Under the pieces are notes generated by a model. That model was not told the DNA's origin. It made no database searches and was given only the letters and a program-made list of their open reading frames with translations. 64,000 nucleotides of DNA, taken from assembly GCA_027923505.1 (NCBI GenBank), contig BROI01000002.1, positions 434,001 to 498,000 of the forward strand, written 5' to 3'. The DNA is from Mayamaea pseudoterrestris. Lineage: Eukaryota > Bacillariophyta > Bacillariophyceae > Sellaphorales > Sellaphoraceae. Made by a program: the position numbers and the translations under genes. Below, in pieces: positions 1 to 10,589 of the stretch (the first letter of the stretch is position 1; each line of letters opens with the position of its first letter).

Positions 1-3000
1 TCTTCCAGTGCCTCATGGGCAAGGTCACTGATTACTGCAAGAAACTGATTGCTGCAGGTCTTCCACCAAGTCAAGCAGCCTCCGGCGCCATGTATGTCAT
101 CAAGAATGTGATCGACGATCTCCTACTGCTCTCCAATGACCGTCACTACCTTTGCTACGTCTTTGACTGCCTCTGTCAAGCATTCATTCACTTCCGGCTC
201 ACCTTCAAGTTGAAGAAATGCGACTTCTTCTTCAATCGCCTGGAATGGCTTGGTCACGACTGGACTCCCTCTGGCAATGTTCCTGCCCAATCCAAGTTTG
301 ACTTGATCCGCAACTGGGCCTTGCCCACAACGTCGCAAGCCCTCAACTCCTTCGTCAGCTTCTGTGGCTTCTACCGCAATTACCTACCTTTCTTTGAATA
401 TATCATCACACCACTTCGCCAGCTTATCCGACAGCACAAGCACTCATCCATCCCTCATACCGCCTGGTCTCCAGTTCTCCTCAAGCTTTTCAACCAACTC
501 AAAGCCGCCATCACATCTTCTCCCTGCCTAGCCCGTGCCGATTCCTCTACACCCTTCTTCATCAAAACTGACTGGTCTGCCAAGAGTGTTGCCTCCATTC
601 TCATGCAACCAGACAACTCCGCTGCCTCTCGAGCTGCACTTCTCGCCATGGATGCTGGTGCAGCATGCGCCTTTGACAAAACCAAATCTGGTGCCCGCCT
701 GCGTCCTATCAGCTTCAACCAGCGGAATTGCTCGGAAATTGAGACCCACTATCATTCCTTTGTGGGAGAGGCCGCGGCTGGTCGCTACGGCATTCACATT
801 AACCGTCACTTCCTCTGGGGTAAGAAGTTTTACTGGCTCTGTGACTGCAATGCCATCTCTGCACTGCTTTCCTACGAGGGTGACAACCATCTCCTTCGGC
901 GCTGGGCCATGGACCTTCTTGGCTATACCTTCGAGATCATCCATCGTCCTGAACGCATGATGCAAGATGTTGACGCCTTGAGCCGCCATTACGCACACTG
1001 TGATCCCTTGGTCCGGCAATATAACCTGCAGAGTGATGCCTTGCGCGCCGCCAGCTTCACTGCCAACCCAAGTCAGTTTCTTCCCGTTCCCATGAGTGCA
1101 CTTTCTGCACGAGGCTCCTATATTCCACCAAGCCAGCCTCCCTCAGCTACCTCCACCGCTGCCTTCTCCATCATGGATCCCCTGCCCTCGCCTGCCACTG
1201 TGCCTTCTACGCTATCAACATTCAGCACCATTCTCTGCAGTCATGGCATTCGCTCCTCCGCACGTCAATCGCCTACCAGCGTCATACCAGCCAACCCAAC
1301 TGCACCTCCTACCCTTCAGCACCTCCTTCATTGCGGAGTCAATGTTTCCTCCCCTGTGCACTCCTCTCCCTTGCCCGTCTGCAGTGACTCCAGCGCCATT
1401 GCATCCCACCTTGTGCATCAGCACTATCTTCCCTGGTTATCCATCAATAGCCCACCTGGCGTCCATGCCCTCAGCCATGACTGCATTTTGCCATCAAATC
1501 TTCTTCTGCTCCATCAGTGTGATTCTCGCCGTCAACTCTGTCAGCGCCTCCACTCTGCAAGCATTCATCGCACCTACGACCCGACAGCCCCCATCTTGTC
1601 CGATGCATCAACCCTTGCTGGCTTCTCTTCCTTCGCTGGCTGCGACTCTACCTACTCACCACGTGACGGCCTTCTTTCCACATGGTTATCCTCAACTCTT
1701 GCCCTCTTCACTGGCCTCAGTCACTCCCATGCTCTGCGCCACTTTGTCATCATTATTCCAACGACCATGAGCCCTTCACCATCCTCTACATCAAGTCCAC
1801 CTGCCTACCCTGACTTTGTTGCACCATGTCTTCATCTCCATTCCTCCTCTTGGACAAGCCATGCCTCCATCTCCTGGAGCCAGGACTTTGGTGATCGCAT
1901 TTCTCGAGGCACTCTCTACATTTTTGGTGTCTCCACCTCGGTTGCCGACTGCTCTTCCTTGCTCTCTGCCATCAGCACATTGCCTACCCTCGGCGCGGAT
2001 GCACCAGCCTACGGCGTTTTTGTGGACCGTCACCTCCATCAACCTTGTGCCTCTACTTCCGCCTGCGCCTTTCCCGTCACTCCATCTCCAGTTCACCCAC
2101 ACATTGACAGTTTTTCACCTTGCGTCATGGGCACACTTGACTGTCTGGGCACTTCTGTGCCCATCCTTCATCCCAGCCATCCTGCCTACATTCTTCCTCT
2201 CCTACCTGATTCACCCTTCTCTGGTAGCTTCGCTATCCCCTTCTACTCGCCAAACGATGAGCTTCAATACCGACCTTGCGCACCATCCGAGCTTCTGTCT
2301 CTCCTGTCCTTCAACCATCACTCCGCGGGCTACATTCTTACTCAGCCACTCTTGGACCAGCATCTCATCATTCAAGAATGTGCCGGTGTCGTCAGTCTCT
2401 CTACCATACTGCACCATGTTATTTCCACTGTGGCAGCCTCCGTCATGTACCCACCTCCCGCGGGCAGCATTGCTTGTTACACCTCCCCAGTCTCCCTGAT
2501 TCACCCATCTCAAATTCCGACACTCCCTGAATGGACAGCTGCCTACGCCGCTGATCCCTGCTGCTCTGCCATCATTGCCAAGCTTGAGTCTCCTGCACCA
2601 TGGTCATCTTCCGAACTCTCCAAGATCAACTCCTGCTACCGTCAAATGGCTCGCCTTCAAGCCTTTTGCCTCTCCAATGGTCGCCTCACAGTCTACACGC
2701 ACACTACTGATTCCACTCGCGCCCTCCTGTTGATTGTGGTTCCAGAATCCCTGCGCCGTCGCGTCTTTGATGCATTTCACGGCTCTCCTTGCGCCGGACA
2801 TATGGGACCAAAAAAGGTCCTTCTGCGCTTGCGTTTGCTTTTCTTCTGGCCCAACATGAGCTCGTTTGTACACCACGCGTGCAAGGCTTGTCCTGAATGT
2901 CACTTGGCCAATGCAACCTCTCGCCCATCAAGCACTCTTCTTCATGGCACTATCTTACAGCAACCCATGGCCCTTCTTCACATTGATGCCTGGATGCCCG

Positions 3001-4775
3001 GCGTCACCACATCCTTCTTTGGCAAGTACACTGGTATTCTCACTGTCGTCTGTGATTTAACCGGTTTTGTCGTTGTGGTTCCATACACCAAGGCTACATC
3101 TGCCAACTTTGCCCGACTGCTTGTGTCCGACGTACTCCTTCTATATGGCTTCTGCTCTGGTGTGGTCATTGATGACGATAGCAAGTTCAAAGGATTCTTC
3201 AAGTCCATGTGCACTCAACTTGGCCTCGCTTATCACGTCCTCTCCAAAGGCAATCATCAGGCCATGCGCTGCGAACGTGTCCACCGTTATTTTAACAAGG
3301 TTGCCAAGATTGAGTGCGGCAAGCGTGAGACCAACAAGGTGTTTGTGGAAGCCGCTAAGCTTGCTGGATACGCCTGGAATTGCATGCCCATTGACGGCAC
3401 AGACATTGTCCGCAGCTTCGTGGTGACTGGTCGAGTGTTCAAGTTCCCTCTGGAGGTTGCCTTAGAGACGCTCCTTGCTCCTACTGATAACGCCAGTCTC
3501 AGTCTGCAACGCTTCCTTACCAGCATATCGGATACTCATATCTTCTCGCGGGAAATCCTCTCTATCCTTGTGGCCGACCGCCGCGCTGCCCACCGTGAAG
3601 CCATCAATGCTACCCGCACTCCAGTTCATTACCTTGTCGGTGATCTGGTAACAGCCAAGCGACAAGTCTCCAGTGACTCTACTCAAAACCGAGTTGGCAA
3701 ACTCTCCTACGATGTACAAGGACCTTTCAAAGTTGTTGAAGTGACCTCCCACGACTCCTACATGGTTCAAAAATGGGATGATCCCGCTGCCCCTCTGCTG
3801 CGCTTCAAAGGTGGGCTTTTACACCCTCTGCCGCCTGTCCTCCAACCCTGCCTGCCTATCGATACCATTGATTACCACTACCTCAACATTGATCGTGCCC
3901 CTGTCTTGCACCCTTTCAAGAACCACCTCGGTATTGATTCTTACAACTATCTCTGGCTGCATGGCACTCCTCCCCCAGCCCGCAATCCAAATGATCCACC
4001 TCCCGCCATCCCTGCTCCCATCTCTGCCATCAACCCTTCTGTCCCTCGCCTCTCCGATCTGCTTGGTACTTCAGCTACGCCTTCCAACCCCTCCATCCCC
4101 GATGTGGTGCTGCAGCCATCATGTGAAGCAAGACCTACCAGACCTACCAACTTTGTCCTACGACATACCGACCCGTCTGTCTGCTGCACCGATCCAGAAA
4201 GCCTCTGTCACGCTATCCAGCAGTCACGTGACAAGCTTTTCTTTGTGACCTACCTTGCCACTGGAACGATGGTGCCCTCCCTTCACATGGTCCAAGTTGA
4301 TCTCAACTCCTCTGCATTGAGTCGCGACTCGTCAAACTACCGCACTAATGGAACCTACTATTGCAACTTTCAGAAGCGGCCGGAAAGTGACTCTAGCTTA
4401 CCCTGGAGCCAAAGCCGGTGGCGTACACACTGGTGTGAATTTCACAAAAGTACGGATGACGAATTGCTTTACGGCAAGACCGTCGAGTTTCGCCGAGCAA
4501 TCAAGGCCCCAGACTACTCCAGATACACAGCCTTTGCAAATTTCTTCAACCTTACTGACCCAGACACATTTGTCTACGGGCCCTTTGAGTTTGCGGATGA
4601 AGGTATCTTGCCATCTGGAGGCGAGAAGAGCCGAGAACGAGTTGAGAAGCTTCACTGGCTACGTCTGCAGGAAATTATCAAGGACAGGCCAAGCATTCCC
4701 TTCCCAAATCTCCTTCCTACAGACATCCAAGAGCCTCAAGCTATCCCTCCCTCTCTCAAACGAAGAAAGCACTAG
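1..4775 (+). mobile_element. Ty3/gypsy-type LTR retrotransposon, 3' part of pol
   Basis: One long open frame enters from the left window edge and encodes, in order, the end of a reverse transcriptase (VIDDLLLL catalytic motif, then a thumb region of the LGH...GFYRNYLPFF type), RNase H (to about residue 325), a Ser/Pro/Thr-rich stretch of roughly 500 residues, and an integrase. The integrase has an HHCC zinc-binding region (about residues 915-965), a DDE-type core and a GPY/F-like module (KLSYDVQGPF), followed by a long C-terminal extension. RT-RNase H-integrase order places it in the Ty3/gypsy group. The visible part looks whole, which suggests a fairly young insertion. Gag, protease, most of RT and the 5' LTR would lie outside the window. 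Confidence 0.9.
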
Positions 4776-6060
4776 ATTAATCACTCGGATAGTCTATTTG
4801 TTAACTCAAGTCATTCATCCAAGCCTTATTCCCCTCCTGCCAAGTTAGCCTGTCAGCCGCCTTTCAACCATTCGACAGCCATCTGTCAACTCCGCCCTCG
4901 CCTGCCTAAGCATTCCCAGCGTCGCCTTATCAGCCATTTTATCCGGTTAAGCCAGTGTTGTGTGATCTTTGTTGTTTGCCAGTCTTGTTGTATGAAAAGC
5001 CTTGTTGTGTGAAAAGCCTTGTTGTGTGAAAAGCCAGCCATAAAGCCATAAAGCCAGCCATAAAGCCATTCAGCCAGCCATAAAGCCATAAAGCCAGCCA
5101 GCCATAAAGCCATTCAGCCAGCCATAAAGCCATAAAGCCATAAAGCCAGCCAGCCATTCAGCCAAAGCCAGCCAGCCTTGTTCTCCTTCCTTTACTCAGA
5201 TCTTTTGCTATTCAGCCCTTGTCTGTCTCAGCATTATCAGCGTCACCTTGTCAGCATTTTATCCGGTTAAGTCAGTCTGGTGTGATCTTTGTTGTTTGCC
5301 AGCCTTGTTGTGTGAAAAGCCTTGTTGTGTGAAAAGCCTTGTTGTGTGAAAAGCCAGCCATAAAGCCATAAAGCCAGCCATAAAGCCATTCAGCCAGCCA
5401 TAAAGCCAAAAGCCAAAAAGCCAGCCAGCCATAAAGCCATAAAGCCAGCCAGCCATAAAGCCATTCAGCCAGCCATAAAGCCATAAAGCCAGCCAGCCAT
5501 TCAGCCATAAGCCAGCCAGCCTTGTTCTCCTCCCTTTACTCAGATCCTCTGCTGGTCTTGCGTTCACCGGGCTTTCGCGGGGCTGCTTTGTATTTATACT
5601 TACTCAGCCCAAAATATGGCATTCCTATTCAGGTGGCCGCCCGGAACCCTCATTCATGATACTTGCGCCCCAGGAAGAAGGATGTGAAGCAGCCTTTGGC
5701 ATTTGATGCTCGACACCCTGCCGCCCGGCGTTCGAGCGCGACGAGCCTCGCTAAGCAAGGCGTTCCGTCCTAACAAAGCCCTGCGTTTGCCTTGCGCGGT
5801 CGTGACAAGTGCGTCCTGCCTCTAAATAGACTTGGATACTTAGAGAAATGTCACTTGGCGAGCCAGTCACGCCAGCGTGTTGGCGACTCAACAGCTCCTT
5901 CCACGGTGCTGGTTTCGATCCTTTTTGCCTCACACCCCTTGACCGACGAGCATCTCCTGCCTCTTCTGTCTCCTTTTGTTGCTCCTTTGCTCCTTTAACC
6001 ATCTAAACAAGCCTTTATCATGTACTTTGGAAACGCTAGCCAGTCTCTAACTAGTAGCCG
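4776..6060 (+). mobile_element. Probable 3' non-coding tail / 3' LTR of the Ty3/gypsy element
   Basis: This follows the pol stop codon directly and contains no gene. It holds a minisatellite and a roughly 340-bp direct duplication, then GC-rich unique sequence. A TGTTAAC at about 4799 could be the LTR start, because LTRs of this group open with TG. The 5' LTR is not in the window, so the LTR borders cannot be confirmed and the right end is a guess. The attachment to the element is inferred from position only. Confidence 0.4.
4872..5556 (+). repeat. Two tandem copies of a ~340-bp unit, each with an AAAGCCATAAAGCCAGCC minisatellite
   Basis: Copy 1 (about 4872-5215) and copy 2 (about 5216-5556) share the same order: a TTTTATCCGGTTAAG block, TGTGATCTTTGTTGTTTGCCAG, several GCCTTGTTGTGTGAAAA repeats, an array built from AAAGCCATAAAGCCAGCC words (about 5030-5175 and 5349-5518), and a CTTGTTCTCC...TTTACTCAGATC end block. 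The copies differ by point changes and array length. Minus-strand readings of the array give meaningless MAGWLYGF repeats. It lies in the tail of the Ty3/gypsy element. Confidence 0.9.
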
Positions 6061-6600
6061 CTCGCTCGGAGCACCCCAAGCTTCAAACGAAGGGTGCGCC
6101 AATGCGCCAATGTTCGCAGTTCGCACAAGTGGCATGGACGGAAAGTAACGCTTATGATTACAGCATCAAGTTGGTAGTATAGCATCAACAGATTGCTTCG
6201 CCTATTGTTAAAACTTTCTTTTCATGAAGAACGCAAGCGATGAAGTCGTGGGGATTATGATGTGAATCTCCATGGTCGCGCGTTGGCGATTCCTGTGAGT
6301 AATGCTGCGACATGATCAGCGACTTTAGCTATCCTGTCCAGACGTCAACAAGCTAGCGAGGCATACACTCAAGCAAGCATGGAAGCGCAACCAGTTTCAC
6401 TAACGAGTCAATATATCCCATTCTTCATTTTTTACATTCCAATGACAGGCTGGACATGCAAATAATTGCAGAAGAATGCAAATGATATTCTATCATGAAG
6501 TCTTCACAACTTTTTTCTAGTGCGCTGTTCGGTCCATTCACTCCAACCCATTTTGCGTGCCTCTATTCATTCACCTATTGCATTCCCCTACTACTCCATT
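6061..6600. other. Intergenic, nothing recognised
   Basis: No gene, RNA or repeat was recognised between the retroelement tail and the 3' end of the UCHL5-like gene. The sequence is AT-richer than its flanks, as expected for intergenic or 3' UTR sequence. Confidence 0.5.
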
Positions 6601-7575
6601 TTAAATATTTTTTTTCGCCGCGCGCCTTGTCACATCTCGCTCTCTGGCTTGCTCCGCAAATTCCATGAGAGTCTTTTGACGCGCCAGCTCCTTCAACATT
6701 TGCATGCACAGTGGCACGTAGCTGTGGCGGCGCCGCTCATTCTCCAGTTTGTACTGCGCGCGCTTGCGTTGTTCGTGTTCCAATGCAAGTTGCAGCTCCT
6801 GCACGTGTTCCGGTGATGACGACTCGTCCAGCGACTCGAGCTCGCGCCGAAGCGCCACGCGCTTGTCCTGCACGACGGCCATGAGATTGAACTTGATGTG
6901 ACTATCGCCCGCCTGCCGCATGCGCTCCTGCAGCGCCGCCGTGGCAATTTCGAGCCAGGCCGCGTCATTGTTATTATCGTCGCTATCCGGCACGGTCCCA
7001 ACGACAATTGGTCCTTGCTGCAAGCCATCCAGTTCGTACACGACCTGATTGTGCGGCACGTACGCGACAAAGTGAAAGGCTTCCCCCTCGTCGCTACTGA
7101 CTGCCACTTTGTCACTGAGAATCAAGTCGGGCTTGCGAAAAACGTTGTGGGCCGCCTTGATGGTTTCGCTGCTGCTAATGGCCACTCCCTTGAGCTGCGG
7201 CGAAAAGCTTTCCGTGAACGACTTGAATTCCGTCAAGACTGGTCCCAAATCTAACGTATTGTTACTGTCGGCAGAGGACGCATTCATCAAAACACTGAGC
7301 ATGGCTTGCGTGGCGCAGGCGTTGGTGGTGACTTGATGCGCAAAGAATAGATTGGGTGGAATGGCCGACTCGTCGAGCGGTTCACGCGCATGACTTTTGC
7401 CCATGTACTGAAACAAGAATACCAATCCATAAATCTTGTTACTCGTGCTACTCAATTCGCCGAGACTGTAGACTTCGTCCAGCTCGACGCCTTGGACGCC
7501 GAGCGTTTCGAGGAGTTCGGTAAAGACGCCCGGATCACTTTCGATCAAGCACCAATCGTCTTCGCTACTTGACAT
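6601..7575 (-). CDS. UCHL5: UCHL5/UCH37-type ubiquitin C-terminal hydrolase
   Basis: The 324-aa protein matches proteasome-associated UCH37. It begins with the W-C-L-I-E-S-D-P-G-V-F block and has the catalytic cysteine in TTNACATQ (about C87) with the oxyanion glutamine six residues before (Q81). The catalytic histidine is in AFHFVAYV and the aspartate in YELDGL. After the UCH fold comes a charged, coiled-coil-like tail, the region known in the family to bind the proteasome (Rpn13) or INO80. UCH37 trims ubiquitin chains at the 19S regulatory particle. The ATG at 7575 was chosen because the conserved fold starts immediately after it; upstream in-frame codons are non-ATG. It is a single exon, divergent from the SNAPC3-like gene about 220 bp away. 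Confidence 0.93.
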   Translation of the reverse strand: MSSSEDDWCLIESDPGVFTELLETLGVQGVELDEVYSLGELSSTSNKIYGLVFLFQYMGKSHAREPLDESAIPPNLFFAHQVTTNACATQAMLSVLMNASSADSNNTLDLGPVLTEFKSFTESFSPQLKGVAISSSETIKAAHNVFRKPDLILSDKVAVSSDEGEAFHFVAYVPHNQVVYELDGLQQGPIVVGTVPDSDDNNNDAAWLEIATAALQERMRQAGDSHIKFNLMAVVQDKRVALRRELESLDESSSPEHVQELQLALEHEQRKRAQYKLENERRRHSYVPLCMQMLKELARQKTLMEFAEQARERDVTRRAAKKNI

Positions 7576-7795
7576 GCTTTGTAATGATATTGACAGAGTG
7601 AGAGTGAGGAGCAAATTATGTTCTGCGTATATTATGATGGGACTTGCGCATTGTGATGAAAGTCCGCGGTCGAAGGATTGCAATGACGCGCGACGGACTG
7701 ACCGTTATATCTGTCGCATCGGTACACACACACATCAAACGTTCCGCCGCGCCGCGCCGCAGCACAAATCCATTGTCACGGCATGATAATGAAAC
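7576..7795. promoter_or_regulatory. Short shared upstream region of a divergent gene pair
   Basis: About 220 bp separate the start codons of the UCHL5-like (-) and SNAPC3-like (+) genes, so both promoters must fit here or overlap. No TATA box or initiator could be identified confidently. The role is inferred from gene layout only. Confidence 0.4.
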
Positions 7796-9427
7796 ATGAA
7801 TGACGAACCACTACTCACGTTAAAGGAGTTTGAACGTGAGTGGCGACTAGCCATTGCGTTGAGTGGTAGTAGTGAATCGTCATTCATTGATGACTTTGCA
7901 ATCAATCGACGCGGCGATCCTGCTGGCTACGATTCTTCCGATGCTTCCGCCTCCGACGATCCGTTCGACTGCAGTTCGCTGATCATTCCTCCCACGCATA
8001 AGCTCATTGACAAAGCCATTCAGCCATATGTGCAAGCATGGAGGGAACTGGATGAGCGAAGAATTCTTCATGCTGATACTGCAACAACTACGTCTGCTGA
8101 TGCGGCTGCTGCTGTGGACGAAGCCGATGATGATGCTGCAGACGACGACGAGGCAGATGCAAGCAGTAACGTGAATCGACGGCCACGCAAAATGACAAAG
8201 ACGACCAAGCTCCCCAAGTGGTACACGAATCGCGTGCGACTTCCGGAGCAATTCGACTACGCCTCCAGGCAATTGCATGCGCCGCCGGACGATGGATTCT
8301 CGGGCGATCGCGTCGTGTCGCTGACGGATGCATCGCAAACACTGTCGTACGAAACGGAACTGTGGAAGCTGTTTCAGTCCGTTCCAACGGCGCCGCAACT
8401 GGAAGCGAGGGCGACGCGAAATGTGCAACTGCCGCACATGCAGGAGTTATCCAAGCAACTGTCGGCAGCGAAACCATCGCCTGAATCACTCGACGCCCTG
8501 TCGCAGCTGCGCTACAGCGACCGACACGATCCAATACCGCAACCAACAAGTGACAAGACGACGACGGACACTACATCATTCGTGGCAACGATTCAGCTCG
8601 AGTGCTGGAGGAGGAAACTCAAGCGAGGAGCATCTCCAGAGTAAGTATTTTCTATGGACGCACTCACTTATTCACTGTGCGCCAACATGCTCTCTTTCTC
8701 ACTCTCTCTCTCTCTTTCTCTCTCTCTCTCTTGCAATAGTGCCAATCGCATGTCGATTGAGCTTCTCGGCTCGCAGACACTCCTGGACTTTCACTTGGCC
8801 ATTGTCGAGCTGACGGACGACGAACTTTGGTACAAGACACTAAATGACGACGAAAACAACCAATCCGCTGATGAATCGGGCTACTTTTTCGTCGAGGGAA
8901 TATTTTACACGCACGGCTCGGTCGACTACGTGACGCCGATTCAAACGTGGCTGGCGTCGGGGACCAAATCCCAGCGTCGCAAACGATACGAACATTTGGG
9001 CTTGGCATCCTTCTACAACGACCAACAACACGATTTGCCAGTGCAGAAAATGGCCGAGACTCGCTTGCAAGATGTATCCATGCGCTTGGGCTATCGCTAC
9101 CTGCACGTTTGTCACGGCGACGTGGAGTGCAGCGTCTTTGGCGTGGACCGCAAGCTTGGCTTGCCTGCAACGACGCCATATCCCGTGCTGCACGACGTTT
9201 GGACACCAAACTATGTACTACCCGACTGCGAAGCCTGCCGGAGCTGCCCCGCCACGATTGCCACATCGACCGACTGCGCAGCAACACTGGGACATGCGGC
9301 CGTTTGCGAAGCGTGCAGCCGGCAGTTGCAGCTGCAAACGCAGGCGCCGCGTGACATGGAGCGCTACACGATATGGCGGAGCCAGGGGGATTTGTCGAGT
9401 GGAGCGTCAAACGAAAAGTACTTTTGA
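7796..9427 (+). CDS. SNAPC3: SNAPC3/SNAP50-like subunit of the snRNA-activating protein complex
   Basis: Two exons, 7796-8640 and 8740-9427, are joined by a 99-nt GTAAGT...AG intron with a long CT tract. The product is about 510 aa. The N-terminal half is acidic and low-complexity. The C-terminal half carries the SNAP50 signature: a conserved GYRYLHVCHGDVEC block followed by paired cysteines (CEACRSC, CEAC) that form the family's zinc-finger-like region. SNAPC binds the proximal sequence element and drives snRNA transcription by Pol II and Pol III. The splice keeps the frame exactly (GA|T). The family call is from these motifs; the N-terminal part is not recognisable. Confidence 0.85.
8693..8732 (+). 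repeat. CT microsatellite in the SNAPC3 intron
   Basis: An almost pure CT run of about 40 nt lies directly before the 3' splice site (AG at 8738-8739), where it serves as an unusually long polypyrimidine tract. Confidence 0.9.
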
Positions 9428-9788
9428 TACTATCATACGTCGTGGCATGTTTCACAAATTACTGTTTCCTGAAGGCGTTTGCGCGGCTGCTTAATTCTTT
9501 CACCGCTACTCGGTTGATGGATTCGACTATTCGCTCTCCTCTTGGAGTGGCAATGGTAAAAAATTCGATATGTCAGAGGGAGTAACTGATTAGTCATCCT
9601 TGACTTGCATTTGTGTGGCGACAACAATAGAGCAATCACTAGGCGATGATTTTCATACGACATCTTTTTCTATAGTATTATATTATTGGTACACGAGTAA
9701 CGTACTCGAAGCAGGGATCCGATACACACGACACATGGGCTTGAAGGTCAAAAAATCAAGCGAACAACAAGAACGTTTGCCGGTAGTT
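9428..9788. other. Intergenic between convergent genes, nothing recognised
   Basis: About 360 bp lie between the 3' ends of the SNAPC3-like gene (+) and the silaffin-like gene (-). They presumably hold both 3' UTRs. No feature was recognised. Confidence 0.5.
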
Positions 9789-10367
9789 TTATGCCCGAGC
9801 GACTCGCAGCGTCAGCGCCCGCCGCTGCTGGCCTCCACCGCTGCCACTGACAGTCTCGCTCTTTGGTGCCTTGGTACCCTTTGTTTTCTTGCTGCCTCCC
9901 TTTGGCGCCTTGGTTGCTTTGGGGCCCTTGGTGCCCTTGGTTTTGCGTGACGGTACGACCAGTCCCTTGGAGCTCTGCTGCAGGTTGCGGCGCGTTGTAA
10001 ACTGCTCGGCGGACGTCGATCCCTTGGTCTTCTTGGATGATGGTGCCTTTGATGCTTTTGGAGCCTTTGTGCCCTTTGCCTTTTTGCTTGCTTTTGGCGC
10101 TTTGCTTGCCTTTGGTCCCTTGGTTCCCTTGACTTTGGAGGATGCCTTTGCTTGTGGAAGTGGCGAAAGTGGAGGTGAAACAGATCCACTAACCAAAGGT
10201 CCCTTGCGGTCTTGACGTTTGGTCATTAGCTTGCGGTTGTGTTGGTCGATTCTGAGTTTGGATAGTGTACCTGTTTGCTGTGACGAGTCACTGTCATTGG
10301 TAGATGCCGCACCAATGTGGGCCGACGACAGGAAAAGGCAGACGCATGATAGGATAAAGCTCTTCAT
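9789..10367 (-). CDS. Secreted lysine-lattice, silaffin-like protein
   Basis: The 192-aa protein starts with a clear signal peptide (MKSFILSCVCLFLSSAHIGA). The rest is Lys/Ser/Thr/Pro/Ala/Gly-rich, with lysines spaced every third residue (KGTKGPKASKAPKASKK, KGTKAPKASKAP), so it has many K-x-x-K motifs and no globular domain. Three R-x-L tripeptides (RKL, RNL, RAL) occur; R-x-L is the processing site described for silaffins and cingulins. Diatom silaffins and related cell-wall proteins are secreted to the silica deposition vesicle, where modified lysines promote silica formation; that role is inferred here. The upstream in-frame start at 10433 was rejected because the signal peptide starts at 10367. 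Another extracellular Lys-rich protein is possible. Confidence 0.7.
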   Translation of the reverse strand: MKSFILSCVCLFLSSAHIGAASTNDSDSSQQTGTLSKLRIDQHNRKLMTKRQDRKGPLVSGSVSPPLSPLPQAKASSKVKGTKGPKASKAPKASKKAKGTKAPKASKAPSSKKTKGSTSAEQFTTRRNLQQSSKGLVVPSRKTKGTKGPKATKAPKGGSKKTKGTKAPKSETVSGSGGGQQRRALTLRVARA

Positions 10368-10589
10368 CTTGATGTTTGATTGTTTGGACCTCGAAGCAAA
10401 TTGGAATTGTGAGACAATGAATGGATGAGCCACTGACGGCCAAGTTCATTTGCAAGAGCTACGAATCCTGTGGGGTCGGCAAAAAATCCCGCCGTCGCCA
10501 ATTTCCAAAAGATCGAATAGACGACTCGTCCAGCGAGAACGTCATTGAGTCGTAGCGGTACGGAAAAGCTGTCAACGCGCGCCTCCACC

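Noticed and set aside
4886-5567. Minus-strand frames encoding MAGWLYGFMALWLAEW-type repeats
   Set aside because: They arise from translating the AAAGCCATAAAGCCAGCC minisatellite; no start context, family or conservation.
5700-5960. GC-rich stretch that at first looked tRNA- or rRNA-like
   Set aside because: No cloverleaf with a proper T-arm and anticodon loop could be built; it is more likely retroelement tail sequence.
8328-9494. Alternative plus- and minus-strand frames over SNAPC3 (for example 263 codons minus at 8664-9455)
   Set aside because: Composition and lack of any family motif mark them as shadows of the spliced SNAPC3 frame.
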